Positions 46,339 to 54,912 of a stretch of 64,000 bases of DNA are shown in pieces; positions within the stretch are counted from its first letter, which is position 1; each line of letters opens with the position of its first letter. The position numbers and the translations under genes were made by a program. The stretch is taken from positions 386,394 to 450,393 of the forward strand of contig OY282377.1 in the NCBI GenBank assembly GCA_958295785.1, in the 5' to 3' direction. The notes beneath the pieces are model-generated. The model did no database searches. It saw nothing but the letters and a program-made list of their open reading frames with translations, and was not told where the DNA came from. Origin of the DNA: an uncultured Latescibacterota bacterium. GTDB taxonomy: Bacteria; Latescibacterota; UBA2968.

Positions 46339-47459
46339 GATTGGCTATTATGAACGATCCTCCATTTCAAAATGCGACGATTGCCATTGTGGGCGTGGGG
46401 TTGATCGGTGGGTCGCTGGGGTTGGCATTTAAGCGCCTGGGCATTGGGCGCGAGATCATAGGCATCAGCCGCGCCGAAACCCTAACAGAGGCCCGCGCGC
46501 TCAACGCGATTGACACGGGCTGTGAATACGCCGCGATGGACCGCGGCATCAAACGGGCCGACCTGGTGTTTTTGTGTTCGCCCATTTCGCGCATTTTGGC
46601 GCAACTGCCCGCGGTCATGCGCGCGGCATCGCCGGGGGGCATTGTCACAGACGTGGGCAGCACCAAGGGCGCGATAGTCGCATGTGCAGAACGCGCATCG
46701 CGCAAAGGCGTGCATTTTGTGGGCGGGCACCCCATGGCCGGGTCGGAAAAGAGTGGCGTGGGCGCGAGCGATCCCTTTTTGTTTGAAAACGCGCTGTATG
46801 TCCTCACGCCAGCGAGCGGTGTGCCCAACGATATTGTCGATGCGCTCGGCGCGCTGGTGCAAAATCTCGGCGCGCGCGTGATGTGCATGGACGCCGAGAC
46901 GCACGACCGGGTCGCGGCAGCCGTGAGCCATTTGCCGCAACTGATGGCGACCGCCCTCGTCGGCTTGGTGGGCAGGCGCAACGAAGCGGATGGCCTCTCC
47001 TTGCAAATGGCCGCGGGTGGGTTCCGGGATTTGACGCGCATTGCGTCTAGCCCTTATGCCATGTGGCGCGACATCTGCGCGACCAATGCCGGCCCCATTC
47101 GAGAGGTGATCGATGCGTATCTCGCCGCGCTTGCGGCCCTGCGCGAAAAGGTCGATAGTGAAACACTCGCAGAAAATTTCGACTATGCCAACCGGATTCG
47201 CGGGGGCATTCCCAAAGATTCCAAAGGGTTCTTGCATCCGCTTTGCGAAATTTTGCTCGTGGCAGAGGACAAGCCCGGGGTGATCGCCGACGTGGCGTCT
47301 CGCCTGTCTGCCGAGGGGATCAACATCGAAGATATCGAAGTGCTAAAAGTCCGCGAGGGCGAAGGCGGGACCATTCGGATGGGGTTTGGTCGAGTGGCAG
47401 ATGCCGAGCGATGCGTGGCTATTTTGCGCGATGCGGGCTATCAGGCGCGGTTGCGTTAG
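46335..47459 (+). CDS. tyrA: Prephenate dehydrogenase with C-terminal ACT domain
   Basis: 374 residues from 46335; an ATG at 46350 is also possible. The Rossmann motif VGVGLIGGSLGLAFKRLG (residues about 18-35), GGHPMAGSEKSGV (active-site His) and AAVSHLPQLMAT are those of NAD(P)-dependent TyrA. Residues about 300-374 form an ACT domain (KPGVIADVASRLSAEGINIEDIEV) for feedback control, probably by tyrosine. With the AroQ mutase at 18021 it gives prephenate to 4-hydroxyphenylpyruvate. Confidence 0.94.
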   Translation: MRLAIMNDPPFQNATIAIVGVGLIGGSLGLAFKRLGIGREIIGISRAETLTEARALNAIDTGCEYAAMDRGIKRADLVFLCSPISRILAQLPAVMRAASPGGIVTDVGSTKGAIVACAERASRKGVHFVGGHPMAGSEKSGVGASDPFLFENALYVLTPASGVPNDIVDALGALVQNLGARVMCMDAETHDRVAAAVSHLPQLMATALVGLVGRRNEADGLSLQMAAGGFRDLTRIASSPYAMWRDICATNAGPIREVIDAYLAALAALREKVDSETLAENFDYANRIRGGIPKDSKGFLHPLCEILLVAEDKPGVIADVASRLSAEGINIEDIEVLKVREGEGGTIRMGFGRVADAERCVAILRDAGYQARLR

Positions 47460-47475
47460 GCGATGGGAGAGCGGT

Positions 47476-48120
47476 ATGTATGTGGTCAAAGAAGCGCGTG
47501 GGCTCGTCGGCGAATGCGATGTGCCGGAGGATCCGGATACCGCGCTGTATTTGCTCGGCACTGCGGCGATGTTGCCGCGTTCAAACTTGACGCTTCACGG
47601 CATCTGCGACGGGTGGAAAACCCGCCGCGCACTGGACTTGTTGCGCCGAATAAACGCCCAACTGGACATTCGCGTGACGCGCTCAAAATCCAAAATTCGC
47701 ACGGTCAACGTCAAAGGCTCTGAACTGCGGCGCACGCGCATGGGCGGCGAACAAACCGCGCTGTTTATACAAGAAGTGCCGTTCCTCGCCGCATTGGGCA
47801 CGCAGGCCGCGGGTGAAACCGTGATCCGCGATGCCGAGCGGTTGCGCCATGGCGCGTTCGACCGCCTGTCATTGGTCATTCAAAATTTGCGTCAGATGGG
47901 CGCGCGAGTCGGCGAAATGCCCGACGGTCTGGTCGTTCAAGGGCCTGTGCGGCTTCAGGGAACAGAGGTCAATGCCGGCGGCGACGCGCGCACGGGACTG
48001 GCCTTTGCCCTCTCGGGACTCGCCGCCGAGGGCGAAACGCGCGTGCTCAATCCGGGCGACATGTGTCGAGAATTTGCCGAGTTATTTGCCCGTTTGTCAA
48101 CCCTTGTCAAAAAGAGGTGA
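47476..48120 (+). CDS. Half-length, degenerate EPSP synthase-like protein
   Basis: 214 residues that align with only the second half of AroA (normal length about 430): GECDVPEDPDTALYLLGTAAMLP, VPFLAALGTQAAGETVIRDAERLRHGAFDRL and VNAGGDARTGLAFALSGLAA. Key EPSP synthase residues are changed: DEIP is QEVP (catalytic Asp lost), the LRxKExDR motif is LRHGAFDR, and GDHRxAM is GDARTGL. No N-terminal domain is encoded nearby. It could be a regulatory or structural relic; catalysis looks impossible. GGGAG precedes the ATG, 16 bp after tyrA. Confidence 0.78.
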   Translation: MYVVKEARGLVGECDVPEDPDTALYLLGTAAMLPRSNLTLHGICDGWKTRRALDLLRRINAQLDIRVTRSKSKIRTVNVKGSELRRTRMGGEQTALFIQEVPFLAALGTQAAGETVIRDAERLRHGAFDRLSLVIQNLRQMGARVGEMPDGLVVQGPVRLQGTEVNAGGDARTGLAFALSGLAAEGETRVLNPGDMCREFAELFARLSTLVKKR

Positions 48121-48124
48121 GATC

Positions 48125-48286
48125 ATGAAAATCCTGTTCAAACTCGCGTTGTTTGCGATTGTGCTCATCATGGGCGGCGTGGCGTTTATCCGCTACACGT
48201 ACAACTGCTCGTGGAAAGAGAGTTTTGACATCGCAGACGAATTTGTCGATGATTTGCTGGGCGGCGGGAGGAAGGGTGAGAAGTGA
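48125..48286 (+). CDS. Small single-pass membrane protein
   Basis: 53 residues: MKILFKLALFAIVLIMGGVAF forms one N-terminal membrane segment, followed by an acidic tail with DDLLGGG. GAGGTGAGATC lies just upstream, 4 bp after the aroA-like stop, so it is very likely translated. Function unknown. Confidence 0.55.
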   Translation: MKILFKLALFAIVLIMGGVAFIRYTYNCSWKESFDIADEFVDDLLGGGRKGEK

Positions 48287-48389
48287 GATGGAAGGTTAGC
48301 CACAACAGGCACAAAATGCGGCTGATTGCTGACTGCTTGGGACTGATGGGCGGGGACTGACCACTGACCACTAACCACTGACCACTACC

Positions 48390-49262
48390 ATGAACATTCG
48401 CGCAACAAGCCGAGTACTGGGCGTGATTGGCGACCCGGTGGCGCATTCGTTTTCGCCCGATATGCACAATGCCGCTATCGCCGCATTGGATGTGGACTAT
48501 TGCTATGTGGCGTTCCATGTGTTGCCCGACCGCATAGCCGAGGCGATCCATGGGATGCGCGGGTTGAATATCCGCGGACTGAATGTGACCATTCCGCACA
48601 AGTTGGCGGTGATGGAACACCTGGATCGCATTTCAGAAGAAGCGTCGGCCGTGGGCGCGGTCAATACCATTTCGCATGAAGATGGGGCCTTGGTGGGATA
48701 CAATACCGATGTGTATGGCATCTTGACGGCCTTGCGCGAGATCGCGGGGCTCAAAACACTGCCCGCGCAATGCGTGGTGCTCGGCGCGGGGGGTGCGGCG
48801 CGTGCCGTGACGTACGCGCTGGGCATGCAGGACGCGGTGCAACGAGTGACCCTTTTGAATCGCACGGTAGCGCGGGCCGAGGCTCTGGCAGGGGATATGG
48901 AAAAAATCACCGGGAAGACAATCGCTGTGGGGCCGCTGGATGCCGAGACGCAGCGCAGATCATTCGCCGATGCGGGCGCGGTTGTGAATACCACCTCTTT
49001 GGGCATGTATCCCAAGGTCAATGCCTCGCCCCTTGTCGATGTGCGCGCAGTGCATCCGGGGTTGGTGCTTTGCGATACCGTGTTCAACCCATTGGAAACG
49101 CAGTTGATGCGCGCGTTCAAATCGGTCGGCGCGCCGGCCTTTGGCGGGTTGGATATGCTGGTCTTTCAAGGGGCGCGGTCCTTTGCGATCTGGACGGGTG
49201 TCGAACCGCCCACGGATGTGATGAAAAACGCGGTTGTCAAACGGGTGCGCCGTGAAGCATAA
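48390..49262 (+). CDS. aroE: Shikimate dehydrogenase
   Basis: This 290-residue enzyme reduces 3-dehydroshikimate. GDPVAHSFSPDMHNAAI (shikimate site), LNVTIPHKLAVM (catalytic Lys/Asp region), GAVNTI, GYNTDVYG and the NADPH loop VLGAGGAARAVTYAL are all present. The ATG follows a repeat-like CTGACCACT stretch with no strong ribosome-binding site. It overlaps menG by 11 bases. Confidence 0.95.
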   Translation: MNIRATSRVLGVIGDPVAHSFSPDMHNAAIAALDVDYCYVAFHVLPDRIAEAIHGMRGLNIRGLNVTIPHKLAVMEHLDRISEEASAVGAVNTISHEDGALVGYNTDVYGILTALREIAGLKTLPAQCVVLGAGGAARAVTYALGMQDAVQRVTLLNRTVARAEALAGDMEKITGKTIAVGPLDAETQRRSFADAGAVVNTTSLGMYPKVNASPLVDVRAVHPGLVLCDTVFNPLETQLMRAFKSVGAPAFGGLDMLVFQGARSFAIWTGVEPPTDVMKNAVVKRVRREA

Positions 49263-49998
49263 GACGCAAAACGAGAGACTCGCGCGCGAGGTGTTGACAG
49301 ACCGAGAAGCCAAGCGCGCATTTGTGCGGCAGATGTTCGACCGCATTGCCGACAGATACGACTTGCTCAACCATCTCTTGAGCATGGGCATCGATATTTT
49401 GTGGCGCAAAAAGGCCATTGACCAGTTGCAACCCGCGCCGCGCTGGCGCATTTTGGACTTGGCCACGGGCACGGGCGATTTGGGGTTTGAAGCGGGCAAA
49501 CGCGGGGGCGATATTCAGGTGATCGGCGCGGATCTCTCGTTGCCGATGTTGCGCCGAGGCGAAAAAAAGAATGCGTCGCAAACAAATCCAGTCGCTTTTT
49601 TGTGTGGGGATGGCGAGTGCCTGCCCTTTGCCGATGGCGCGTTTGACGGGTTGACGATTGGATTTGGCATTCGCAACATGGCGTCGTTGGATGCCGCGCT
49701 CGGGGAGATGTGCCGCGTGCTCAAGCCGGGTGGGCGCGTGGCTGTGCTGGAGTTTTCAAGGCCGCGTACCCCTGGGTTTCGCGGGGTGTACAATTTTTAT
49801 TTCGAGCGCGTCTTGCCCCGCATTGGACATCTAATTTCCCGCGACCCCAATGCGTACCGATATTTGTACGAGTCTGTGATGCGCTTTCCCGAAGGCGGCG
49901 ATTTCTGTCGGTATATGGCCGATGCGGGCTTTGTCGATGTGCAGACGATTCGGCTGACCTTTGGGATCGCAACCCTCTATTTGGCGTCGAAACCCTAA
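49252..49998 (+). CDS. menG: Demethylmenaquinone/ubiquinone C-methyltransferase (UbiE/MenG family)
   Basis: 248 residues from GTG 49252; an upstream ATG at 49234 is possible. FVRQMFDRIADRYDLLNHLLSMG is the UbiE N-terminus; ILDLATGTGDLGFEAGK is the AdoMet site; IGFGIRNMASLDAALGEM and EFSRPRTPGFRGVYNFYFERVLP are family-specific. It methylates the quinone ring in the last steps of menaquinone or ubiquinone synthesis, a pathway that branches from chorismate, so its place beside aroE makes sense. Confidence 0.92.
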   Translation: MKHKTQNERLAREVLTDREAKRAFVRQMFDRIADRYDLLNHLLSMGIDILWRKKAIDQLQPAPRWRILDLATGTGDLGFEAGKRGGDIQVIGADLSLPMLRRGEKKNASQTNPVAFLCGDGECLPFADGAFDGLTIGFGIRNMASLDAALGEMCRVLKPGGRVAVLEFSRPRTPGFRGVYNFYFERVLPRIGHLISRDPNAYRYLYESVMRFPEGGDFCRYMADAGFVDVQTIRLTFGIATLYLASKP

Positions 49999-49999
49999 T

Positions 50000-50458
50000 A
50001 TGTCTTTGTTTTTGATACAGGCTGTTTTGATTCTCGCGCCCCTATTATTGGGCGCGTCTATTGTGGCCTATTGGCGGTTGCGACGCCATGTGTCCCACGC
50101 ACAAGCGCCCGTTGTGATTTTTTTGCAAAAACGCTGGCAGGTGCTGTTGATTGTGACGGGCGGCATTGTGTTGTTTCGCGGGGCCGCGATTTCAGAGGGT
50201 CTCGTGCCGCAATTATTTGGCTTTTTGCTTTCCCTCGAATTTTTTTACGTCGCTTATGCGACAATCCGCGTCACAATGAGCACGCGCGGCCTGCTGGTGG
50301 GCACGCGCTACATGCCATGGCAGCGGTTTTCGGGCTATGTGTGGCTGACAGAGCGCGATTTGGAACTCGTCTCCCAACGCAAGCGATACCGGTTGCGCGT
50401 GCCCGCACAAGTAAAAGCCGATGTGCAGAAAGTTTTGGATCTGGATATTTTAAAATAA
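50000..50458 (+). CDS. Small membrane protein of unknown function (DUF5673-like)
   Basis: 152 residues. Three hydrophobic segments (about 5-25, 45-65 and 68-88) are followed by a compact domain (YMPWQRFSGYVWLTERDLEL) resembling a PH-like or DUF5673 output region. The start is one base after the menG stop (TAATATG), so it is co-transcribed. No function is recognised. Confidence 0.65.
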   Translation: MSLFLIQAVLILAPLLLGASIVAYWRLRRHVSHAQAPVVIFLQKRWQVLLIVTGGIVLFRGAAISEGLVPQLFGFLLSLEFFYVAYATIRVTMSTRGLLVGTRYMPWQRFSGYVWLTERDLELVSQRKRYRLRVPAQVKADVQKVLDLDILK

Positions 50459-50483
50459 ATGCCTCTGGCAGGAGAGAGGGCTT

Positions 50484-52190
50484 ATGATCAATCCCTTTGT
50501 CGAAGAAATCGCATTGCAGGTGTCACACGCGACCAATATGCCCGCCGATGAGGTGAGGGCACTGCTCGAAACGCCGCCGAGGCCCGAAATGGGGGATCGC
50601 GCCCTGCCGTGTTTTGCGCTGGCAAAAACCCTTCGCAAAGCCCCCCATCTCATCGCCCGAGAACTGGCTGCACAGATGGCGACGGGAGGGCGCATTTCAG
50701 AGGTGCGTCCCACAGGTCCCTATCTCAATTTTTTTCTGTCAAAAACCCATCTCATTGCCGAAACCCTCTGGGCAATTCTCGATCAGGGTGCAGAGTATGG
50801 GCGCGGCGATGAAGGCGTTGGCAAGACCGTTGTGATCGATTTTTCGCACCCCAACATCGCCAAGCCCTTTGGCATTCACCACTTGCGATCCACCGTGATC
50901 GGCAACGCGCTCCGCAATATTTACCGCGCATTGGGCTACAAAGTCGTGGGCGTGAATCACTTGGGCGATTGGGGGGCGCAATTTGCCAAGCTCATTTTGG
51001 CGTGGAATTACTGGGGCGAGGGCGAGTTGACTGCGGATATTACCATTCAGAAATTGTTGGAACTCTACGTCCGCATTCACGAGGAAATCGAAGACAAGCC
51101 CGAATTGGAACGCGAAGCCCGCGCGTGGTTTCGCCGCCTCGAAGCCGGGGATGAAGAAGCCGTGCGGATGTGGCGCGTGTGCGTGGAGGCGAGTTTTAAG
51201 GAATTTGACCGGGTGTACAAGATGCTGGACATTGGGTTTGAGTCCATCGCGGGCGAGAGTTTTTATCAGGACAAGATGCCTGCGGTTTTGGCGCAGTTGC
51301 GGGAACAGGGCTTGTTGACCCAAAGCGAAGGCGCGAGTATTGTGGATTTGGAAGCGTGGGACATGCCCCCGTTTATCGCATTGCGAAGCGACGACGCGAC
51401 CCTTTACGGCACGCGCGATTTGGCCGCGCTGATGTATCGGTGGAAAACTTATCGCTTTGAAAAACTGCTCTACGTGGTGGATGTCGCGCAATCGCTCCAT
51501 TTTCGGCAGTTGTTTCAGGTGTTGGAATTGATGAAATGCGATTGGCGCGAAAAATGCGTTCACGTACAATTTGGGCGCCTGCGATTCAAAGATGGCGGCG
51601 GGGCATCCACGCGCAGGGGCAACGTGATTTTTTTGGAAGACGTATTGCACCGGGCGATTGAACTGACGCGACAGATCATGGCCGATAAAAATCCCGATTT
51701 GCCAAACCGCGAGCAGATCGCCCGGGATGTGGGCATCGGCGCGATTATTTTTGCGGACCTGGATTCCAAGCGCGTGCGCGACATCGCGTTCGATTGGGAC
51801 GAGGTGCTCAATTTCAATGGCGAAACCGGGCCTTATGTGCAATATACCCACGCGCGGTATTGCAGCGTGTTGCGCCGCTATGCCGGCCCTTTGCCCCCGC
51901 GGGATGTGAATTTTGAGTTGTTGAATGAAACAGAGGCCGTTGAGGTCGTCAAATGCCTCGCGCGCTTTCCCGATCAGATTCAAAAGGCTGCGGACGAATA
52001 CGAACCGGCTGCGATAACCGCGCTGATGGTCGAATTGTGTGTGGTCGCCAATCGGTTTTACAACGCCCACCAAGTCCTTTCCGGTCGCGCGGATTTGACC
52101 GCGGCCCGCGTCGCGCTGGTCTATGCGATCAAAACCGTGCTGGCCTCGGGTCTCGCGCTGTTGGGGATGAAGGCGCCAGAGCAGATGTGA
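50484..52190 (+). CDS. argS: Arginyl-tRNA synthetase
   Basis: 568-residue class I synthetase. An N-terminal Add-1 domain (about 1-110) is followed by the HIGH-type motif in DFSHPNIAKPFGIHHLRS, the GDWGAQFAKLI motif, and a DALR anticodon domain at the end (YTHARYCSVLRR, FYNAHQVL). GGAGAG precedes the ATG. KMSKS appears as a relaxed STRRGN motif, as in many ArgRS. Confidence 0.97.
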   Translation: MINPFVEEIALQVSHATNMPADEVRALLETPPRPEMGDRALPCFALAKTLRKAPHLIARELAAQMATGGRISEVRPTGPYLNFFLSKTHLIAETLWAILDQGAEYGRGDEGVGKTVVIDFSHPNIAKPFGIHHLRSTVIGNALRNIYRALGYKVVGVNHLGDWGAQFAKLILAWNYWGEGELTADITIQKLLELYVRIHEEIEDKPELEREARAWFRRLEAGDEEAVRMWRVCVEASFKEFDRVYKMLDIGFESIAGESFYQDKMPAVLAQLREQGLLTQSEGASIVDLEAWDMPPFIALRSDDATLYGTRDLAALMYRWKTYRFEKLLYVVDVAQSLHFRQLFQVLELMKCDWREKCVHVQFGRLRFKDGGGASTRRGNVIFLEDVLHRAIELTRQIMADKNPDLPNREQIARDVGIGAIIFADLDSKRVRDIAFDWDEVLNFNGETGPYVQYTHARYCSVLRRYAGPLPPRDVNFELLNETEAVEVVKCLARFPDQIQKAADEYEPAAITALMVELCVVANRFYNAHQVLSGRADLTAARVALVYAIKTVLASGLALLGMKAPEQM

Positions 52191-52209
52191 CGTTTTGTGC
52201 GAGGGTACT

Positions 52210-52779
52210 GTGTTCGATTTTCCCGACAAACCCATCTTTCTCACGGGCTTTATGGCCACTGGGAAAACCAAAGTTGGGCGCATTTTGGCCGCGCGCTTGC
52301 AGCGGGCCTTTGTCGATACCGATGACTGGGTGGTCAATGCCGCGGGAAAAACCATTCCGGAAATTTTCGCGCAAGACGGCGAAGCCGCGTTTCGCCAATG
52401 GGAGCACCGAGCGATCCGCAAGGCATCGCAGATGGGCCGCGTGATCGTCTCTTTGGGCGGCGGCGCCATCGCGCAACCGCGAAATTGGGACGCGATTCGC
52501 AATGCCGGCATCTGTCTGTGCCTTCGCGCTTCTGTCCACACGATTTTTGAACGGGTCAGGCGCAAGCGCGACAAAAGACCCTTGCTGACCGGATTGGATG
52601 ACGAGGGATTAAAAAAGAAAATTGAAAAGATGCTATTAGACCGCGAACCGTTTTACGCCTGCGCCGATGCGTTTGTAACATCGACCGATGACCGCACGCC
52701 CGAAGACACGGCGGCGATGGCACTCAGAGCATTACAGCGCGTTTTTGCATCCGCAGATGAAATGAATTGCGCGGATTGA
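52210..52779 (+). CDS. aroK: Shikimate kinase
   Basis: 189 residues from GTG 52210, which GAGGG precedes; a TTG at 52195 is possible. The P-loop GFMATGKTKVG (residues 13-23), DTDDWV (shikimate-binding Asp), FRQWEHRAI and VSLGGGAI (shikimate site), and RKRDKRPLL (lid) are classical. It phosphorylates shikimate at the 3-OH, between AroE and AroA. Confidence 0.94.
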   Translation: MFDFPDKPIFLTGFMATGKTKVGRILAARLQRAFVDTDDWVVNAAGKTIPEIFAQDGEAAFRQWEHRAIRKASQMGRVIVSLGGGAIAQPRNWDAIRNAGICLCLRASVHTIFERVRRKRDKRPLLTGLDDEGLKKKIEKMLLDREPFYACADAFVTSTDDRTPEDTAAMALRALQRVFASADEMNCAD

Positions 52780-52887
52780 GCGGATGAAATCCCGTCAGAA
52801 TCGGGATAAACTTCTGCGAAGTTGTACACCGTTATTCGGGATTAAAGGATTAGGGGTAGCGACGAGCACAAAGAAAGGCGAGAATCT

Positions 52888-53172
52888 ATGAAGACGAGCA
52901 ACGACAACGCGATGGGGGTCATCAAAACCATCGAGGCATCGGAGTTCAAGGCCAAGTGTCTGAAGTTCCTAGATGAGATTGCTGAAACAGGAGGCGATAT
53001 TATCATCACAAAAAAAGGGCATCCGGTTTCAAGGCTCGGGCCGTATTGGGAAAAACCAAAGACGCTTTGGGGCATTGACCGCGGAAAATTTGAGATACTC
53101 GGTGACATCATTGAGCCGATTGACGTGGAATGGGAAGCCGAAACCGACAAACCTCGGGGCGATGCCAAGTGA
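52888..53172 (+). CDS. Phd/YefM-family antitoxin
   Basis: 94 residues: KTIEASEFKAKCLKFLDEIAETGGDIIITKKGHPVSRLGP is the Phd/YefM DNA-binding fold. AAAGGCGAG precedes the start. The TGA overlaps the GTG start of a PIN-toxin remnant (GTGA), so this is the antitoxin of a broken toxin-antitoxin pair. Confidence 0.82.
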   Translation: MKTSNDNAMGVIKTIEASEFKAKCLKFLDEIAETGGDIIITKKGHPVSRLGPYWEKPKTLWGIDRGKFEILGDIIEPIDVEWEAETDKPRGDAK

Positions 53173-53223
53173 TTCTACTCGACACGCATGTCCTGCTGTG
53201 GCTCAGATTGGGCGATTCGCGAT
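53169..53223 (+). pseudogene. PIN-domain toxin (VapC-like), only the first about 18 codons left
   Basis: It starts ILLDTHVLLWLRLGDSR from a GTG overlapping the antitoxin stop; the typical continuation is absent and unrelated sequence follows. Third decayed PIN toxin among the aromatic genes. Confidence 0.6.
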
Positions 53224-53277
53224 GGCGACATCTTTACGACAAAATCCTGATTCAGACAAGGAAAGGAGCGCGTCACC

Positions 53278-53547
53278 ATGCCATATACCGATTATACGCC
53301 CGGGGAAGTCGCATCGCGGGGCGAGAAAATTTACGGGCAACGAATACGCGACAATATCGCGGCGGAGCATCGGGGCAAGTTTGTGGTTATAGACATCGAA
53401 ACCGGAGAATACGAAATCCACTCGGACGATTTGGTCGCCACGAAACGCCTGCTCGTCAAGCATCCCAATGCGGTCGTTTACGGTCTGCGAATCGGATTTT
53501 CCGCCGCGTACCGAATCGGCAAAAATTTCTCCGTGAAAATGCGATGA
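53278..53547 (+). CDS. Small conserved protein, partner of an aspartic-protease-like gene
   Basis: 89 residues: YTPGEVASRGEKIYGQRIRD, then KFVVIDIETGEYEIHSDDLVATKRLL. I recall this pattern as a short protein regularly encoded just before a clan AA (retropepsin-like) protease. AAGGAG precedes the ATG and the stop overlaps the next start. It may be antitoxin-like, by organisation only. Confidence 0.55.
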   Translation: MPYTDYTPGEVASRGEKIYGQRIRDNIAAEHRGKFVVIDIETGEYEIHSDDLVATKRLLVKHPNAVVYGLRIGFSAAYRIGKNFSVKMR

Positions 53548-53789
53548 TGAATGGAAAAGTGACATTCAATCGAGAAGCTATCATCGAATTGAAAATGATT
53601 GGCTCAAATCGAGAACAAAAAACGGTTGAGGCAACCATTGATACGGGCTTCAATGGGTATCTGACCCTATCGAGCGATACAAAGCGAGTAATCCGCCTTG
53701 TATCTCGCATTTTTGGGCGGGCACGGGGGCCGCGCCCCTACGTTTCTATCCTCGCATCTTTATCCGCGTTCATCAGTGGTTGTTTTTGA
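53544..53789 (+). pseudogene. Clan AA aspartic protease-like gene, 3' truncated by a REP-like repeat
   Basis: MMNGKVTFNREAIIELKMIG then ATIDTGFNGYLTLS, the retropepsin-type DTG active-site loop. After about 50 residues the frame runs into the REP-like repeat at 53711, and the rest of the fold (normally 110-130 residues) is lost. Confidence 0.6.
53711..53749. repeat. REP-like palindromic repeat, copy 2
   Basis: TTTTGGGCGGGCACGGGGGC then CGCGCCCCTACGTTTCTATC, followed by TCGCATCTTTATCCGCG, an extension also seen (reversed) at 62920-62945. It abuts the truncated protease-like gene. Confidence 0.72.
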
Positions 53790-53805
53790 GAGATTGGAAA
53801 TTGCA

Positions 53806-54903
53806 ATGGAGACTGTGACTGTGCAGTTGGATGCGCGGAGTTACGACATTTTGATCGGGCGCGATTGCTTGCGCGATTTGGGGCATCTGTACGCGGAACG
53901 CGGGTTGGGAAAGACCGCGGCCATTGTCACCAACCCCACGGTTGCCGCGCACCATCTCAAACCCGTTCGGCAGAGTCTTGCGTGTGCTGGCGTGAAGGTC
54001 ACAGTCATCACCGTGCCCGATGGCGAGCAATACAAAACGCTCGAAACAGCCGCCCAGATCTACGGCGACCTGATCGCGGCGGGGCTGGATCGCCAAGCCT
54101 GTATCATTGCACTCGGCGGCGGCGTGGTCGGCGACATGGCCGGGTTTGTCGCGGCAACGTATTTGCGGGGGATCGATTTTGTGCAAGTGCCCACAACGCT
54201 CGAAGCGCAGGTCGATGCGAGTGTGGGGGGCAAAACCGCGGTGGATCACGCCTTGGGCAAAAACATGATCGGCGCGTTTCACCAGCCCAAATTGGTATTG
54301 ATAGACACGGCCACGCTCGAGACTTTGCCCAAACGCGATATACGCGCCGGAATGGCCGAGGTGATCAAACACGGCATCATCCGCGATCCCGGGTTGGTGG
54401 CATTCTTGGAAGACCATATCGAGGGCGCGGCAACCCTGAGTCTGCCTGCGGGGCAGATCAACTGGCTGATCGCGCGACAGTGTCGCATCAAAGCCGATGT
54501 GGTGGCCGCCGATGAAACCGAGAAGGGCCTGCGCGAAATTTTGAATTACGGGCACACAGTAGGGCACGCCTTGGAGGTGGTGACGCAGTACGCGCATTAC
54601 AAACACGGCGAGGCCATCGGTTTGGGGATGACCGCGGCCGGACATATCGCCGTGCAAAAGGGGATGTGGTCGCAGGAGGAATTTGATCGGCAAACCGCGC
54701 TGATCGCGCGCTTGGGCATGCCCGAATGCGTCCCGGATTTGCAGGTCGATGAGGTGTTGGCGCGGATGGCGAGCGACAAAAAAGCGCGGGGCGGCGTCAT
54801 CCGCTTTGTGTTGCCCGAGCGGATCGGAAAAATCGCGCCGCGAGACGATGTGACGCGCGCGGAAATCGCATCGGGGATTCGGTACATACAGGCGTTGGGA
54901 TAG
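53806..54903 (+). CDS. aroB: 3-Dehydroquinate synthase
   Basis: This 365-residue, NAD- and metal-dependent enzyme forms the carbocycle from DAHP. PDGEQYKTLETA, ALGGGVVGDMAGFVAATYLRG, VPTTLEAQVDASVGGKTAVDH and LNYGHTVGHALE (metal His) are diagnostic. The ATG at 53806 is supported by family length; the longer frame upstream is repeat DNA. It lies 9 bp before purF. Confidence 0.96.
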   Translation: METVTVQLDARSYDILIGRDCLRDLGHLYAERGLGKTAAIVTNPTVAAHHLKPVRQSLACAGVKVTVITVPDGEQYKTLETAAQIYGDLIAAGLDRQACIIALGGGVVGDMAGFVAATYLRGIDFVQVPTTLEAQVDASVGGKTAVDHALGKNMIGAFHQPKLVLIDTATLETLPKRDIRAGMAEVIKHGIIRDPGLVAFLEDHIEGAATLSLPAGQINWLIARQCRIKADVVAADETEKGLREILNYGHTVGHALEVVTQYAHYKHGEAIGLGMTAAGHIAVQKGMWSQEEFDRQTALIARLGMPECVPDLQVDEVLARMASDKKARGGVIRFVLPERIGKIAPRDDVTRAEIASGIRYIQALG

Positions 54904-54912
54904 GAGATTCTC

